Assembly (NCBI GenBank): GCA_026770615.1
Contig: MU631947.1
Location: forward strand, 10,294-23,821
Direction: 5' to 3'
DNA: 13,528 nucleotides
DNA from: Pavlovales sp. CCMP2436
Taxonomy: Eukaryota; Haptophyta; Pavlovophyceae; Pavlovales
Notes under the pieces: model-generated
The model's database searches: none
What the model was told of the DNA's origin: nothing
What the model saw: the letters and a program-made list of their open reading frames with translations, nothing else
Shown here: positions 6,681 to 13,528 of the stretch, in pieces
Numbering within the stretch: the stretch's first letter is position 1
Layout: each line of letters opens with the position of its first letter
Program-made: the position numbers and the translations under genes

Positions 6681-7029
6681 CGCAAGAACGGTCTCGTGGA
6701 TTCCCAAGACGAATGGACGGCCTCACGCTTCCCATCGCGGGGTGAAAAAATGTCATCAAATCTGCTGAGCTTTGAGTTCCATACTTTTAAAAATATAGTT
6801 CTTTTAACGATTTCTTTTAATAATAATTAACGATACTGTGGACGAGAAAAGATCAAAAAGAACATCTTATTTTTGAAATGACGTGTCCTGTTGACAGCTC
6901 GCCAAGAGACAACGATCTCTTCAGTCCGAAGTCTCAATCGCCTCCCGGCGCTATGCAAACGCCGGGAAGGGAGGTGCGGGGCCAAACCGACTTAACCAAA
7001 GGGTGCCCACCAAAAGGGGCCACAGGCGT
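6681..7029. other. Intergenic region upstream of the short U-box gene
   Basis: AT-rich sequence (6770-6870) is followed by GC-richer sequence with a strong hairpin at 6943-6967. It may include the minus-strand promoter of the U-box gene, but no promoter element is recognisable. Confidence 0.4.
6943..6967. repeat. Perfect 8-bp GC-rich hairpin
   Basis: TCCCGGCG (6943-6950) and CGCCGGGA (6960-6967) flank a nine-base loop. No T-run follows on either side, so it does not resemble a bacterial or Pol III terminator. Confidence 0.65.
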
Positions 7030-7102
7030 AAAAGCACCAAGAATTGAACTCCGGACCTCGACCCAAAAGGGCTGGGGTCCTGACGCATTAGACTAGGAAT
7101 CA
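7030..7102 (-). other. Degenerate tRNA-like sequence (possible SINE head)
   Basis: On the minus strand an A-box-like TAGTCTAATGCG (7095-7084) is followed about 46 bases later by a B-box-like GTTCAATTC (7049-7041), the spacing of a tRNA internal promoter. An anticodon-arm-like stem (CCCA/TGGG) lies between them. The acceptor stem does not pair, the loop lacks the usual T33, and the D-loop lacks GG, so it is not a working tRNA. A tRNA-derived SINE or a tRNA relic is the best reading. Confidence 0.35.
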
Positions 7103-7369
7103 CAAAAATACTGTGGGACAGGGGCTGGTGAACAGGGCTCCGAGCAGTTTTCATTCAAGCTGGCTTTGTCTAGTTTGCGGGATAAGAGTGCGGGATAAAG
7201 TAATTGGTTTCTAGTCGCGAGGCCTGCATGCAGGAGGCTTGCGAGCCGGGCTGCGAGACAGGCGGGAGAGGCGGGTTAAAAGGTGTGTGTGCAAGCTGCG
7301 CCCCTCCGCCCGCTCTCGTGGAGCTCTGAGCGAGGCCAAGGGACTCCAGTCGGCGGATTAGCGATGAGC

Positions 7370-7450
7370 TGGTTTGTGTGCAATTGGTTGTGTATGTGGG
7401 TGTGTGGGTGTGAGTGTGTAAGCGGGGGGGGGGGAGGGGGGGGGGGAGGG
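7370..7450 (+). repeat. GT-rich tract ending in two 11-G runs
   Basis: A TG/TGGG-rich stretch (about 7370-7420) leads into G11 (7424-7434), one A, G11 (7436-7446), one A and GGG. It meets the G-quadruplex rule many times over. Exact homopolymer lengths are the least reliable part of any assembly. Confidence 0.7.
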
Positions 7451-7875
7451 TTATGTTTTCTCTCGCGGACATTGATTGCGCGATCGCAACTTTTTGGAGG
7501 CAGTGAGAAGCGTGGGAGCTTGTGGACTTACTCTGCACTCAGCTCTGTGCCCAAAGGTGCCTTACTCTAAATATTTTAAAATGCCTGCGAAAAGAATTGT
7601 GAACGCCTATATAGACGATTTGCCTGGGTGTTCACGCGACTTGTATGCGCCACTCACTTTCTGCTGCCGCATTTTTATCTGAGTAAGTCGTAGTTATAAA
7701 TGAAAGAAAAGTCAGGATGTGTCTTCTTTCTAGCGGATATCTCTGTTGCACGTGCCGATGAAGGCCGCAGATTTGGACCGTGAGGCATTATATATTACAC
7801 AATTTCCCAAATTGTGCCGAATTTTGATGTTTGCTTTGTATGGGACGCTAGAGCGATTTTAGCACAACGACTAGA
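7451..7875. other. Intergenic region without a supported gene
   Basis: No frame shows domain features or splice support. A short perfect hairpin, CACAATTT-CCC-AAATTGTG, lies at 7798-7816. Confidence 0.5.
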
Positions 7876-8047
7876 TACAAGGGATCGCGGGCAATAAGAA
7901 CGGCGCTTTTTGAGGCTGAGGCTGAGCTTTTTAGCAAATTACACACAAAAGATTGTTAAAATTTTGGTTAAAATTACGATTGAAGGGCAAAAAAACGAGG
8001 CTCAGTTTCTTAACACGACGGTTTCTTATTGCCCGCGATCCCCTGTA
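7876..8047 (+). mobile_element. TA-flanked inverted-repeat element (MITE-like), copy 1
   Basis: Terminal arms GGGATCGCGGGCAATAAGAA (7881-7900) and its exact complement (8023-8042) extend outward to TACA(A/G) on each side, giving 24 of 25 matching bases and a flanking TA. Length is about 172 bp and there is no coding capacity. The TA flank and size fit non-autonomous Tc1/mariner-type elements, but no transposase is in the window to confirm this. A second copy in opposite orientation lies at 9287-9451; subterminal sequences also match end for end. Confidence 0.7.
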
Positions 8048-9237
8048 CCACGCTCTATTGACTCTGTGTTGCAGTTAGCGACGTTTTCGTTCATATATTA
8101 TTATGAGAAAGAGGAGGAGTAATTTTTCATTATTATTTATAGTATTCTGCATATAGTTATCAGCACGCCATTAGCTTTAGATTATTTAAAATTTGTATTT
8201 TTCTTTTGCTACTGAGGATTAAATTATAAACATGGACTTGCGCCCAAACTAGGCCCACCCCGCCATACCCCGCGCAGCCCCTGACATACGCGTGCGTGCA
8301 TCCAAGCGTGGACAGGCATGTTCACTGCAAAGCCGCTGAGACTTGTTTTGTTGCCGATGCATAATAATTTGTCACGCTCCTCCCGACGCGATCACACGTC
8401 CCCAAGTGTACGTGCCCCTGCGTGTGCGGCCCACAAGACTTTTTGGGTTAAAAGCGGAGGCGTCATGGGATAGGTACTCCACGGTATGTACGCGCGAGGA
8501 ACAGGGGTGGGCGGATGCTCATTTGTCCTTAACTTGTTTACAGTAATATTAAAATGGACTCGGAATTATGAATACTAAGTATATGTAATAGCGGCTCAAG
8601 AAATTTACCGAACCAGAATGTACATATGATGAATACCTGGCGTCGCGTGTATTAAGTAGGATGCTGCGTTATGTTAATAAGAGTGACCATCTTCTGGTGA
8701 ATATTTAACATGTCTTCCTTCCTTCTTACCTTCTTTCCTTTTGTTCCCCTTCTTTTTGCTACCAAGAAGCAATAAGTCTCGGTCGCCAAATACGCCCTTC
8801 TTAATGCCCGCGGCGCCCTGAATGAGACTCTTACCCGACTTGCTTCTATCTGCTGTCGTGCTGCGTATATATCTGCTGATGTTGCCTGCCGCTGTCAGTC
8901 CATTTCGTATCTAGTCCATTTCGTATCTCAATATCTGCCCTGCTGGTAGGCCGTACTAACCTATAATAGTAAAATATTGCAATGCTTCATACGTCTGTGG
9001 ATGTAGTATTATGATGCAATAAACGATATAAATACAGTAACTGAAATATTAATAGAGCGTGTGCGTAAATTGCGCGGCATGGACTTAGGAGGGCAGCGCG
9101 GGTATTATTATTTAAATTGGATGCTGCCGCGTTTATGAATAATAGTACGTAGTTGCGAACCTCGGCTTTATGTGCGTGCTATTTATTACCAGATCGTAAA
9201 TAAGCATTTACTCTAATGAAAATTAGAACAACCCTAC
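8048..9237. other. AT-rich intergenic region without a supported gene
   Basis: All frames are short. A plus-strand 67-codon frame at 8343-8546 has no recognisable features. Small repeats such as the 16-bp duplication at 8897 are present. No RNA gene is recognised. Confidence 0.5.
8897..8928 (+). repeat. 16-bp perfect tandem duplication
   Basis: AGTCCATTTCGTATCT occurs twice head to tail. This is a likely replication slippage product. Confidence 0.85.
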
Positions 9238-9286
9238 GTTATTTGCCAAAAAGCTGAGCCTCGGCCGTATCAAAATCACCCTACTA
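9238..9286 (-). mobile_element. Fragment of the TA-flanked element
   Basis: The sequence TTTGCCAAAAAGCTGAGCCT and following TCAAAATCACC matches the subterminal part of the element's left end (compare 7905-7940 in reverse, and 9398-9426). Its terminal repeat is lost, and it directly abuts copy 2. Confidence 0.55.
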
Positions 9287-9451
9287 GGGGTCGCGGGCAT
9301 TTAGAAAGCGTGACGTGAAGAAGCCGAGCCTCGTTTTTTGTGCACATAAATATTAATTAAAACAGAGTTTAACCATTGTTTGTCTAGAATATGCTAAGAA
9401 GCTGGGCCTCAGTCTCAAAATCGCCTTTCATATTGCCCACGACCACCTGTA
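9287..9451 (-). mobile_element. TA-flanked inverted-repeat element, copy 2 (diverged, inverted)
   Basis: The left end, GGGGTCGCGGGCATTTAGAA, matches the right end of copy 1, including the inner GAGGCTCG and AAAAAA blocks. The right end, reading TACAGGTGGTCGTGGGCAAT on the minus strand, matches the left end of copy 1 through the CTGAGGC...CAGCTT block. The whole element is therefore the same family in opposite orientation, more decayed. TA flanks both ends; the CA next to the left TA is missing. Confidence 0.6.
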
Positions 9452-9909
9452 TCCTTAAGTAAATACTGCATATTATGCCCACGTCCACGCCTCGCCTTTT
9501 GCGTCACTGTCAGGCATGTCTAAAGCATTCGCTGCGATAAAGTGGCAACTGCTACTGATAAGCGCGTGCTAACTAATATGGAAAAGCGAGATGCTGCATG
9601 ACATCAACCCCGACGACATACTGCCAAAATGTGAGTATATGCTCTTATATAGTTACTCCATAACCAGTACGGTTGGTTTTATTGCTTGGGTTCGCATACC
9701 ATATATCGTAAAGTGGGTATAATCTAAATTACAATACTTTCTGGTAAGAAAGTGGAAACAATCTACATCGATACCAAAACCTGTAGTTACAGGCTGCCGG
9801 GATGGCTACCGGGATAAATGCCCTGGTGGGATATTTTGACACCAGGCTGTGTAGGCAACATCGATACGTTACAGTATGCGTTAGTTAATGTATGATCATA
9901 TTGTGCAGT
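9452..9909. other. Intergenic region downstream of the long U-box gene
   Basis: AT-rich without a supported gene. On the minus strand a TGTAA word, the usual poly(A) signal of green algae, lies about 37 bases past the U-box gene stop (near 9869-9873). One five-base word is weak evidence. Confidence 0.4.
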
Positions 9910-11403
9910 CTATGTGCGCGCAAACCACCTCGGCCTATCGCTGGCCGTGATGGTGCGCAGCGCTCGGCTAGCCCGCGCCTGCACCTCCGCATTCGCCGAG
10001 TGCAAGCGCATTGCCTCGACGATTAGAGGCAGCGCGTCCGCTTTCGCTGCTGCCCTTCTGCGTGCACGGCCCTTCGCATCCGTGCCAGCCGTGATACTGC
10101 AGAGCGCCCGGCAGGCCCACCCCTGCATGGCTGCGTTATTAGAGTGCACGCGCATCGCATCGATGATCTGGGGCAGGGCAACCACTGCCGCCTGCGCGCG
10201 CGCATCGCTTTGCGCGCCGGTGCCGGCTATGATGCTGATCAGCGCACAGCACGCCTGTTCCTGCACGAGTGCGCTAGTCGAATGCGCACGCATGGCGTCG
10301 ACGATCCGGAGCAGCGCGCCAGCGTCTGCTGCCGCTTGTTTGCGCGCATCGCGCAGCGCATCGACGCCGTATGTGATGTTGCACAGCGCCCTGCACGCCT
10401 GTTCCTGTATGGCTGCGCTGGTCAGGTGCGTACCCATCGCTGCGACGATCTCGTGCAGCGCCCCCGCTGCCGCTGCTGCCTGCTCGCGCGCAAAGCCCGA
10501 TGCATCAGCGCCGGCGGTGACGCTGCTCAGCGCCCAGCACGCCTGCTCCTGCACCGCTGCGCAGGCTGAATGCGCGCGCATCGCCGCGACAATCTGGGGC
10601 AGCGCGCCCTCATCCGCTGCCGCTTGCGCACGCACATCACCCTGCGTGCAATTTCCGTACGTAATGCTGCTCAGCGTTCTGCACGCCTGCTCCTGCACGG
10701 CTGCGCTGGCCAGGTGTGCGCGCATCGCTGCGACGATCTGGGGCAGCACGCCCACGTCCGCTGCCGCTTGCGCGCGCGCATCGCTTTGCGCATCGTCGCC
10801 GGCAGTGATGCTGCTCAGCGCCCAGCACGCGTGCTCCTGCACCGCTGCGCTAGCCGCATGTGCGCGCAACAACGCGACGATCGCGGGGAGGATGCCAGCT
10901 GCGACAGCGGCGTCTCCCTCCCACCCGTCCTGCGTCCGATCGTCCACGGCTTGCAGTGCGAGCGCGGCACGTGCCACTCCTTTCAGCGTGGCAGGATCGC
11001 GCATCAGCGCGACCATCACCGGCCACGACATGTACAGCAACTCGGCCTCGGAGGGCTCGAAGAACGGGGCTCCCGTGCTCATGATCGGGCGGCGGCAGAG
11101 CGGGCAGAAGGAAGAGTTCGGCAGACCGCTGACGCGGTACTGCTCGAGCGCCGCGCGCTCGAAGACGTGTCCGCACAGCGTCGTCACCGGGTCGATAGGT
11201 GGCTCGAGCGTGAACGGGCAGACGTGCTCCTCCTCCTCATCCTCTTTCTCTCTCGCGACCGCCGGCGAGTGCTGGGCCGACTCGAGCGTGAACGCGCAGA
11301 TGCGCTCATCGACATCTACCTCCTTCGCGGCCGCGATGATCGCGCAGATGCTCTCGTCGTTCGCGGCCAACGGCGCGAGCGGAGCCGCGAGCTGCACCTC
11401 CAT
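9910..11403 (-). CDS. U-box / armadillo-repeat protein, probable E3 ubiquitin ligase
   Basis: This intact 497-residue protein (ATG at 11401-11403, TAG at 9910-9912) resembles plant PUB-ARM E3 ligases, which use a U-box to recruit an E2 enzyme and ARM repeats to bind substrate. In order: an N-terminal region with ESICAII and RICAFTLES motifs, an EDEEEE linker, a U-box at about residues 61-107 (VCPFTLEPP, IDPV, CGHVFERAAL, CPLCRRPI), a degenerate repeat at about 123-170, and seven tandem 48-residue ARM-like repeats from residue 171 to the end. The U-box keeps Cys62, Cys77, His79, Cys100 and Cys103; a typical U-box has lost such metal ligands and a RING has eight, so this is intermediate. The frame extends upstream to 11463 without an ATG. 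It appears intronless, unlike the transporter. Ligase activity is inferred from family. Confidence 0.85.
   Translation of the reverse strand: MEVQLAAPLAPLAANDESICAIIAAAKEVDVDERICAFTLESAQHSPAVAREKEDEEEEHVCPFTLEPPIDPVTTLCGHVFERAALEQYRVSGLPNSSFCPLCRRPIMSTGAPFFEPSEAELLYMSWPVMVALMRDPATLKGVARAALALQAVDDRTQDGWEGDAAVAAGILPAIVALLRAHAASAAVQEHACWALSSITAGDDAQSDARAQAAADVGVLPQIVAAMRAHLASAAVQEQACRTLSSITYGNCTQGDVRAQAAADEGALPQIVAAMRAHSACAAVQEQACWALSSVTAGADASGFAREQAAAAAGALHEIVAAMGTHLTSAAIQEQACRALCNITYGVDALRDARKQAAADAGALLRIVDAMRAHSTSALVQEQACCALISIIAGTGAQSDARAQAAVVALPQIIDAMRVHSNNAAMQGWACRALCSITAGTDAKGRARRRAAAKADALPLIVEAMRLHSANAEVQARASRALRTITASDRPRWFART
9913..10893 (-). repeat. Tandem array of seven 48-residue (144 bp) ARM-like repeats
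   Basis: Units begin at residues 171, 219, 267, 315, 363, 409 and 457 of the 497-residue protein. The consensus is ALPQIVAAMRAH, then SAAVQEQAC, (W/R)AL.SIT.G and DAR.QAAA. The sixth unit starts two residues early because of a small deletion (AAVVALPQ). Canonical ARM repeats are about 42 residues; the extra length sits in the G.DA..DAR stretch. Confidence 0.85.
11083..11220 (-). other. U-box domain of the long protein
   Basis: Key features are CPFTLE, P-x-DPV, CGH-x-FER and CPLCRRP. Relative to a RING, the second, fifth and sixth ligands are Thr65, Glu82 and Ala85. The FER and RRPI residues match the U-box pattern better than the RING pattern. Confidence 0.75.
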
Positions 11404-11418
11404 GCCCGAGCGTGTTCG

Positions 11419-11440
11419 GACGGGTGTTCGACGGGTGTTT
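11419..11440 (+). repeat. 11-bp tandem duplication upstream of the U-box/ARM start
   Basis: GACGGGTGTTC is followed directly by GACGGGTGTTT. It lies 16 bases upstream of the ATG on the minus strand, in the presumed 5' untranslated region. Confidence 0.7.
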
Positions 11441-11463
11441 CGCGGCCTCAGATTCGTGTGCAA

Positions 11464-11893
11464 AACACCTCAATAAACGTTGTCATGGGCACCCTTGGGA
11501 GTTCGCATCAAATTTCATGCCATTCCCCCGCACCCCCGTGCCTGCGTCATTCAGACTCGAACTCATGCCTAGTAATAGTAACACTCCCGCCAAACTCACT
11601 GCCAAGATTTCAAGTCCGGTCCTGGTCATCCGGACCGGACTTACCGGACCCCCCACAGAACCTTTTGGACATTGAATGTCATCATGCTTAACGGCCTTAT
11701 TCGGACTCGACTCATGCTGAGGTTACACTAAAACTATGCAGCCATAGAGAGACCCTCGCGAGGCTGCGGTGCAAGTGACAGCCGCCCGGTCATCCGGACT
11801 CAAGAAGACGCACCCTGACCCTCGCGAACCCATGTTCGCAGAAAACCAGGCGGTAAAGGTACTGAGTTTTTTTTGTTTTAAGGCCCGTAGCGA
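11464..11893. other. Intergenic region with short repeats
   Basis: No supported gene. A direct repeat, ATTC(A/G)GACTCGA..CTCATGC, is at 11549 and 11699; GGTCATCCGGAC recurs at about 11625 and 11789; and GACCCTCGCGA recurs at about 11751 and 11817. The hairpin at 11612-11642 is the strongest structure. Confidence 0.5.
11612..11642. repeat. Perfect 11-bp hairpin
   Basis: AAGTCCGGTCC (11612-11622) and GGACCGGACTT (11632-11642) pair perfectly across a nine-base loop. It has no poly-T tail and no coding context. Confidence 0.7.
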
Positions 11894-11901
11894 TGTATGT
11901 A

Positions 11902-12056
11902 CCGGCTCTTAGAAAAGGCGTAACGTACGGGGATTATCCGCGGTATCCGTCGGGCCCCGTGGGCCCCCGGGCTATGTGACAAGTTAGTTATATGTTAGTC
12001 ACATAGGCGCCTCCGGCGGGGCCCCCGGGGGCCCTGCGGGGCTTTCTAAGAGCCGG
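11902..12056 (+). mobile_element. 155-bp MITE with 14-bp TIRs and perfect 8-bp target duplication
   Basis: Terminal repeats CCGGCTCTTAGAAA (11902-11915) and their exact complement (12043-12056) are bounded by TGTATGTA at 11894-11901 and again at 12057-12064. An 8-bp target duplication is typical of the hAT superfamily, though the TIR lacks the usual CAG start. Inside, CTATGTGAC (11972-11980) and GTCACATAG (11998-12006) form a second palindrome flanked by G/C-run arms. The element has no coding capacity, so a transposase elsewhere must have moved it. Intact TIRs and target duplication indicate a recent insertion. Confidence 0.85.
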
Positions 12057-12064
12057 TGTATGTA

Positions 12065-12681
12065 CCAGACCATATGAACTGGCCAAGGGATGAGTATAAG
12101 CATGGAAGAAATAAAGTCTGGCGAACTGAACAGCTGAGGGGTTGAGGTGGGAGAGGGATGGTATGTGGGAGCGACCGTAGGCAGGTGGGAGCGAGGGTGC
12201 GGCCGGTCAGTTGGGACGGCGGCTGCGGCATCTGAAGAGGGGTGGAATCTAAACGAAGGTGGGGCTTAGGCGGTGAAGGCGGCAGAGAAGCTGTAGCGCA
12301 GCTGAAGAGGCGGAAACGGCAGCTACATTGTACAGTAATTTGAACGCGGGTGGCTGAGACGACTCTGACGGGGACGAGGACGAAAGCGGCGCATGTACGA
12401 CGACGACGGCAGTGACGATGAGGTGGCAAGGACTCGGGCGTTTTCGGCACCTCAACCTTAAAAGAAAATAAGCCATCGTGATGCCGGATGGTCTTTTAGC
12501 AGATGCGCAGCTGGAGACCGCCTGGAAACGGCAGTTTGTCATAAAGATGTATATTATTTGCAAAAGTGTGTTCGCTCGTTGTAACCCGATCGACGCGACG
12601 ATGAGAACGGGGCTGGGGAGGAATTAAATAAATTACGAATGTATGATCTAATAATATTGATGTATATTACGAATAGGGATT
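12065..12681. other. Region without a supported gene
   Basis: Minus-strand frames at 12046-12563 are open but encode Pro/Ser/Arg-rich low-complexity products, and one runs into the MITE. A short acidic plus-strand frame (MYDDDGSDDEV near 12391) is too small to support. The first part is purine-rich on the plus strand. Confidence 0.5.
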
Positions 12682-12774
12682 ATTCAAGCTGGCGTCTGCC
12701 CTGTTCTGAATAAATCGTTGTGCTGATCTATGAGCGCTGCGTCGCCCCCACCCAGCAATGCCTGCTGCGTGCCC
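12682..12774 (+). repeat. Dispersed direct repeat, first copy
   Basis: ATTCAAGCTGGCGTCTG, then TGTTCTGAAT, GTTGTGCTGATCTA, GCGCTGCGTCGCC and CCTGCTGCGTGCC occur in the same order at 12974-13048 with small gaps. The order of the GCTGGCG and GCTGATCTAAGCGCT words also resembles 1932-2051, so the two may be distant relatives. Confidence 0.6.
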
Positions 12775-12973
12775 CATGCCTAATAATATGTATCTATTAC
12801 TACGGTGCGCTGTGAAATATTCTGAAATCGCAGGCCGAGCGTTAAGCGTACCACCACTATCCCTGCTGCCAGGACTAACGTCTGACGTCGACCAAGTCAG
12901 TGAGTGAACAACACCTGTTGAACCATGCTGAGCCGCTATATGTATAGAGTAGCTTATTATATTTATGATAGAG

Positions 12974-13048
12974 ATTCAAGCTGGCGTCTATTTGTTCTGA
13001 ATGTTGTGCTGGTCTAAGCGCTGCGTCGCCAATTGCCTGCTGCGTGCC
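12974..13048 (+). repeat. Dispersed direct repeat, second copy
   Basis: This copy sits 292 bp after the first and is shorter, lacking about 18 bases in the middle. Both are preceded by an AT-rich stretch with TATT(A)TATTTATGAT-like words. Confidence 0.6.
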
Positions 13049-13062
13049 TTAGTCGGCTGCGC

Positions 13063-13458
13063 TGGCTTGTGCGCCACCGCGCGTACCGATGGATCTCCGG
13101 TAGTGAGCCCGGGCAAGGGCGTTTAGGGAGATGATCTGCTGGCTGCTGTTTGTCGTGTTCCCACGCTGGGCAGCGATCGGGGCCAGTGCGCTCAAGCGCG
13201 CGAGCAGCAGCTGCGCATGGCCGCGTGCCGCGATCGTACCGATCGTGTCGTAGCTTATTATTATATATATATAGCCATCCTGAAACGGCCGGATCGCGCT
13301 GCCCACTCGCGAGACAGCCCGATGGGCTGCCTCGCAAAGCTGTTGTACGCACTGCTATCGGCCACCTCCATTACGGACGCTTCATCTACTACCTCATCCA
13401 CCGCGCCTCCGCGCGGTTGCTCGCGCCATGCGCGCGCGAACAAGTTCACGGCATTCAA
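13063..13458 (-). CDS. Possible 3' part of an unidentified gene at the right edge
   Basis: The composition becomes GC-rich as in the window's other coding regions. On the minus strand, 13458 to about 13285 encodes a frame with EVVDEASVMEVADSSAYNSF and ends in IYI at a short TATATA stretch. A second frame, from about 13250 to a stop near 13052, encodes TIAARGHAQLLLARLSALAP and HYRRSIGTRGG. The two are out of frame with each other, separated by an AT-rich segment that is too short for a clear intron and lacks clean splice sites. I recognise no family. This could be a real but mis-joined gene, or composition alone. Confidence 0.3.
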
Positions 13459-13528
13459 AACCCAAACCCGCCATCAAGTGGACTCGCTCGCGCTCGACGT
13501 CTCGGCTCCTTCGGCTCCTTCTTCGACC

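Noticed and set aside
6943..6967. Rho-independent type terminator
   Set aside because: It is a GC hairpin without a T-run, and the genome is eukaryotic.
7030..7102. A functional tRNA gene
   Set aside because: The acceptor stem does not pair, the D-loop has no GG and the anticodon loop lacks T33. It is kept only as a tRNA-like relic.
7876..9451. A larger transposon bounded by the two TA-flanked copies
   Set aside because: Each copy is complete with its own two ends, the interval has no transposase, and the copies have decayed to different extents.
9914..11476. A 520-codon plus-strand frame opposite the U-box/ARM gene, and a second at 10570-11691
   Set aside because: Both are antisense to a gene with clear domains. 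The 144-bp repeat unit is a multiple of three and GC-rich with few stops, so long empty frames repeat on both strands. Their products are Cys/Ala/Arg-rich without domains.
12046..12450. A 134-codon minus-strand ORF
   Set aside because: The product is Pro/Ser/Arg-rich low complexity, and the frame ends inside the MITE terminal repeat.

Overview
The window looks like nuclear DNA of a microbial eukaryote, most likely an alga or similar protist. It has spliceosomal GT-AG introns with long pyrimidine tracts before the acceptor, GC-rich exons in AT-rich low-complexity DNA, a plant-like polyol/sugar transporter, U-box/armadillo proteins and several short non-autonomous transposons. I see no bacterial operon, rRNA, CRISPR array or intact tRNA. 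The species cannot be named from sequence alone.

Layout, left to right. Positions 1-1467 hold low-complexity DNA: AT-rich sequence, a G-rich strand-asymmetric block with G-quadruplex motifs, a degenerate ~154-163 bp tandem repeat, and pyrimidine tracts. Two short exons (1468-1521, 1669-1763) join in frame and represent an unidentified gene; a possible 3' exon or small ORF lies at 2116-2259. The best multi-exon gene is an MFS sugar porter of the polyol/monosaccharide type at 2453-5185 (+), with five exons and four GT-AG introns. All core family motifs are present, but two single-base frame losses and one in-frame TAA interrupt it, so it is either a young pseudogene or carries assembly errors. 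A ~120 bp inverted repeat pair (1932-2051 and 5270-5387) flanks it.

Two paralogous U-box genes lie on the minus strand: a short form without armadillo repeats (6180-6680, 166 aa) and a long form (9910-11403, 497 aa) with a U-box and seven 48-residue ARM-like repeats, probably an E3 ubiquitin ligase of the PUB-ARM type. Their shared N-terminal regions are about 83% identical in protein, which points to a recent duplication or gene conversion.

The 3.2 kb between the U-box genes and the 2 kb after the long one have no convincing genes but hold mobile-element remnants: a degenerate tRNA-like sequence (7030-7102), two full copies and one fragment of a ~165-172 bp TA-flanked inverted-repeat element (7876-8047, 9287-9451, 9238-9286), and a 155 bp MITE with 14 bp terminal inverted repeats and a perfect 8 bp target duplication (11902-12056). 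A ~90 bp direct repeat occurs at 12682 and 12974. The right edge (about 13063-13458, minus) may be the 3' part of another gene. No functional cluster linking the genes is evident; the transporter and the U-box genes appear to be independent neighbours.
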